Assembly: GCA_002937895.1 (NCBI GenBank)
Contig: PTKV01000002.1
Coordinates: 46,902 to 110,901, forward strand
Length of the DNA stretch: 64,000 nt
Direction: 5' to 3'
Source of the DNA: Alphaproteobacteria bacterium MarineAlpha5_Bin9
GTDB lineage: Bacteria; Pseudomonadota; Alphaproteobacteria; HIMB59; GCA-002718135
Numbering within the stretch: position 1 is the first letter of the stretch; every line of letters starts with the position of its first letter. A program made the translations under genes and the position numbers. The notes under the pieces are model-generated. The model worked only from the letters and a program-made list of their open reading frames with translations, ran no database searches and was not told the DNA's origin. Shown here one piece after another: positions 64,000 through 64,000 of the stretch.

Positions 64000-64000
64000 C

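Noticed and set aside
1..64000. Insertion sequences, prophage, CRISPR arrays, restriction or defence systems
   Set aside because: No transposase, integrase, repeat-spacer array or recognised defence gene was seen on either strand; the GH24 lysozyme alone is not evidence of a prophage.

Overview
This window is a gene-dense, strongly AT-rich stretch of a bacterial chromosome. The order maf-aroE-coaE-dnaQ on one side and rho-mnmE-mnmG-rsmG-parA-parB-holA-lptE-leuS-DUF3576 on the other, the hisB-H-A-F-E/hslVU block, a TimA/Tim44-like gene and the PrdX-YbbN-LON-Trm112 block all point to an Alphaproteobacterium. The AT-rich composition, lysine-rich proteins and very short intergenic spaces suggest a streamlined lineage, such as a marine SAR11- or AEGEAN-169/HIMB59-like group. 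The exact clade cannot be fixed from the window alone. No mobile element, CRISPR array or prophage was recognised.

Layout. 1-8.4 kb: nucleobase and nucleoside salvage (partial guanine deaminase, a BMP-type nucleoside ABC importer, uracil phosphoribosyltransferase), with ribA, a cupin and an ETHE1-like persulfide dioxygenase. 8.4-18.6 kb: a BamE-like lipoprotein, then a reverse-strand run of hrcA-grpE-dnaK-dnaJ-dapB-nth-pyc. 18.7-22.6 kb: rph, rdgB and an LpoA-like/rsmI/dolP locus resembling E. coli lpoA-rsmI-dolP. 22.6-28.5 kb: HIT, hisE-F-A, a GNAT gene, hisH, hisB and divergent hslVU. 28.5-31.9 kb: a three-gene envelope operon (double PAP2 phosphatase, GT39/83 glycosyltransferase, DUF3108). 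31.9-37.2 kb: smr, a GH24 lysozyme, timA, a GT9 heptosyltransferase, dnaQ, coaE, aroE and maf.

37.18-37.6 kb is the only non-coding region longer than 300 bp. It lies at the maf/rho divergence, where the Caulobacter origin also lies, and I read it as the likely chromosomal replication origin. About 5 kb to its right are two parS-like sites, in mnmE and at the mnmE/mnmG junction, followed by parA and parB. From 46.8 kb: holA, lptE, leuS, a DUF3576 lipoprotein and a porin with a clear terminator and palindromic upstream region. From 52.7 kb: yggS, an orphan winged-helix regulator, lolA and ftsK. From 56.9 kb: a UbiH-type monooxygenase, a TPR-sulfotransferase, the Trm112/LON/YbbN/PrdX block, a TPR-glycosyltransferase and a tRNA-Gly at the right edge.

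Genome compaction is a theme. Eight of nine convergent gene pairs overlap or abut at their stop codons, and several divergent pairs leave almost no room between starts. The most unusual local signals are a perfect 9-bp inverted repeat that would fold over the start codon of the nucleoside-importer ATPase, the structured origin candidate, the parS site containing the mnmG start codon, and a lysozyme gene at the position where I would expect mltA. I did not find a clearly new multi-gene system.
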